This document shows positions 63,722 through 64,000 of a stretch of 64,000 nt of DNA, one piece after another. This stretch comes from Planifilum fulgidum (GTDB lineage: Bacteria > Bacillota > Bacilli > Thermoactinomycetales > DSM-44946): positions 107,374 through 171,373 of the forward strand of contig NZ_FOOK01000005.1 in the NCBI RefSeq assembly GCF_900113175.1, written 5' to 3'. The notes under the pieces are model-generated. The model worked only from the letters and a program-made list of their open reading frames with translations. It was not told where the DNA came from and searched no databases. How positions within the stretch are numbered: position 1 is the first letter of the stretch; each line of letters starts with the position of its first letter. Both the position numbers and the translations under genes were made by a program.

Positions 63722-64000
63722 GTGGCAAGAAAAGGACAGAAATTCAAGACATATAGCTTTGAACTGAAAAAGAAGGCAGTGGAAATGAGGCTTCAGGGCA
63801 TTCCCAAGGCAAAGATTGCTGAAGAGCTGGGGATTCAAGATGTGGGGCGATTAAAGATCTGGATGCGGAAATACCGGGAACAGGGCAATTTTGGGCTAAT
63901 GGAGCACAGAGGGAGGCGGAAAGAGTACAAGGACCTGGAACGGGAAGTCAAAAGGCTGCGACTGGAGAATGATGTCCTAAAAAAGTGGCTGGAGATTTTG
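63722..64000 (+). CDS. IS3-family transposase OrfA, partial
   Basis: GTG start at 63722, open to the window end (93 codons). N-terminal helix-turn-helix: YSFELKKKAVEMRLQG, then AKIAEELGI and LKIWMRKYREQG. It continues into a Leu/Glu/Arg coiled coil (YKDLEREVKRLRLENDVLKKW) as in OrfA proteins, which form a frameshifted OrfAB transposase. No OrfB is visible. Confidence 0.85.
   Translation, partial: MARKGQKFKTYSFELKKKAVEMRLQGIPKAKIAEELGIQDVGRLKIWMRKYREQGNFGLMEHRGRRKEYKDLEREVKRLRLENDVLKKWLEIL

Larger units (their letters stand above)
63656..64000 (+). mobile_element. Left end of an IS3-family insertion sequence (truncated by the window)
   Basis: Begins near 63656 (TGAAGTGCACCCC...) and contains the start of an IS3-type OrfA. 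The base composition is clearly lower in GC than the surrounding chromosome. Right end and OrfB are outside the window. Confidence 0.75.

Overview
The window is a gene-dense, GC-rich stretch of a spore-forming, Gram-positive Bacillota chromosome. The sporulation genes spoIIR, spoIID, spoIIQ and spoIIID, the competence genes comFA and comFC, AGGAGG-type ribosome binding sites, frequent TTG and GTG starts and U-tailed hairpin terminators all point there. The first half keeps the Bacillus subtilis order prfA-prmC-spoIIR-(acetyltransferase)-ywlC-mntP-ywlE-rpiB-ywlG-glyA-upp-atp-ywzB-ywmB-murA-spoIID-spoIIQ-spoIIID-fabZ, with a nuo (complex I) operon inserted between atpC and ywzB. That insertion and the high GC suggest a thermophilic Thermoactinomycetaceae such as Planifilum. 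The genus is an inference.

1-11.5 kb: translation termination (prfA, prmC), spoIIR, a paired small multidrug exporter, tRNA threonylcarbamoylation (ywlC), a Mn exporter next to a ZIP metal importer, the arginine phosphatase ywlE with an unusual insertion, then rpiB, ywlG, glyA and upp. 11.5-28.4 kb: a complete ATP synthase operon (atpZ-I-B-E-F-H-A-G-D-C), then nuoABC-HIJKLMN. nuoD is missing between nuoC and nuoH. 28.4-36.9 kb: cell-wall and sporulation genes with recognisable sigma-E and sigma-F promoters, a decayed MATE transporter, an EpuA-type membrane protein, a CDP-alcohol phosphatidyltransferase and fabZ.

37-51.2 kb: an accessory surface-polysaccharide locus. It holds the full enzyme set (WbpA, WbpB, WbpE, WbpD, WbpI types) for UDP-2,3-diacetamido-2,3-dideoxy-D-mannuronic acid, together with a Wzx flippase, a Wzy/ligase-type polymerase, three glycosyltransferase domains beyond the first (two fused in one polypeptide), a UDP-sugar 4-epimerase and a membrane phosphosugar transferase. 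The epimerase gene wbpI is broken by an exact 23-bp tandem duplication. Three 11-bp-periodic TGTAAY repeats resembling WalR/PhoP boxes lie in and just after this locus.

51.4-64 kb: on the minus strand a tiny membrane protein, yvyE and two LCP (LytR-Cps2A-Psr) ligases, likely to attach wall polymers to peptidoglycan; then metK behind a long attenuator-like leader, an unknown protein with comFA and comFC, an HU protein, a polar amino acid ABC transporter (glnH-P-Q type), a cold-shock protein, and the left end of an IS3-family element cut by the window edge.
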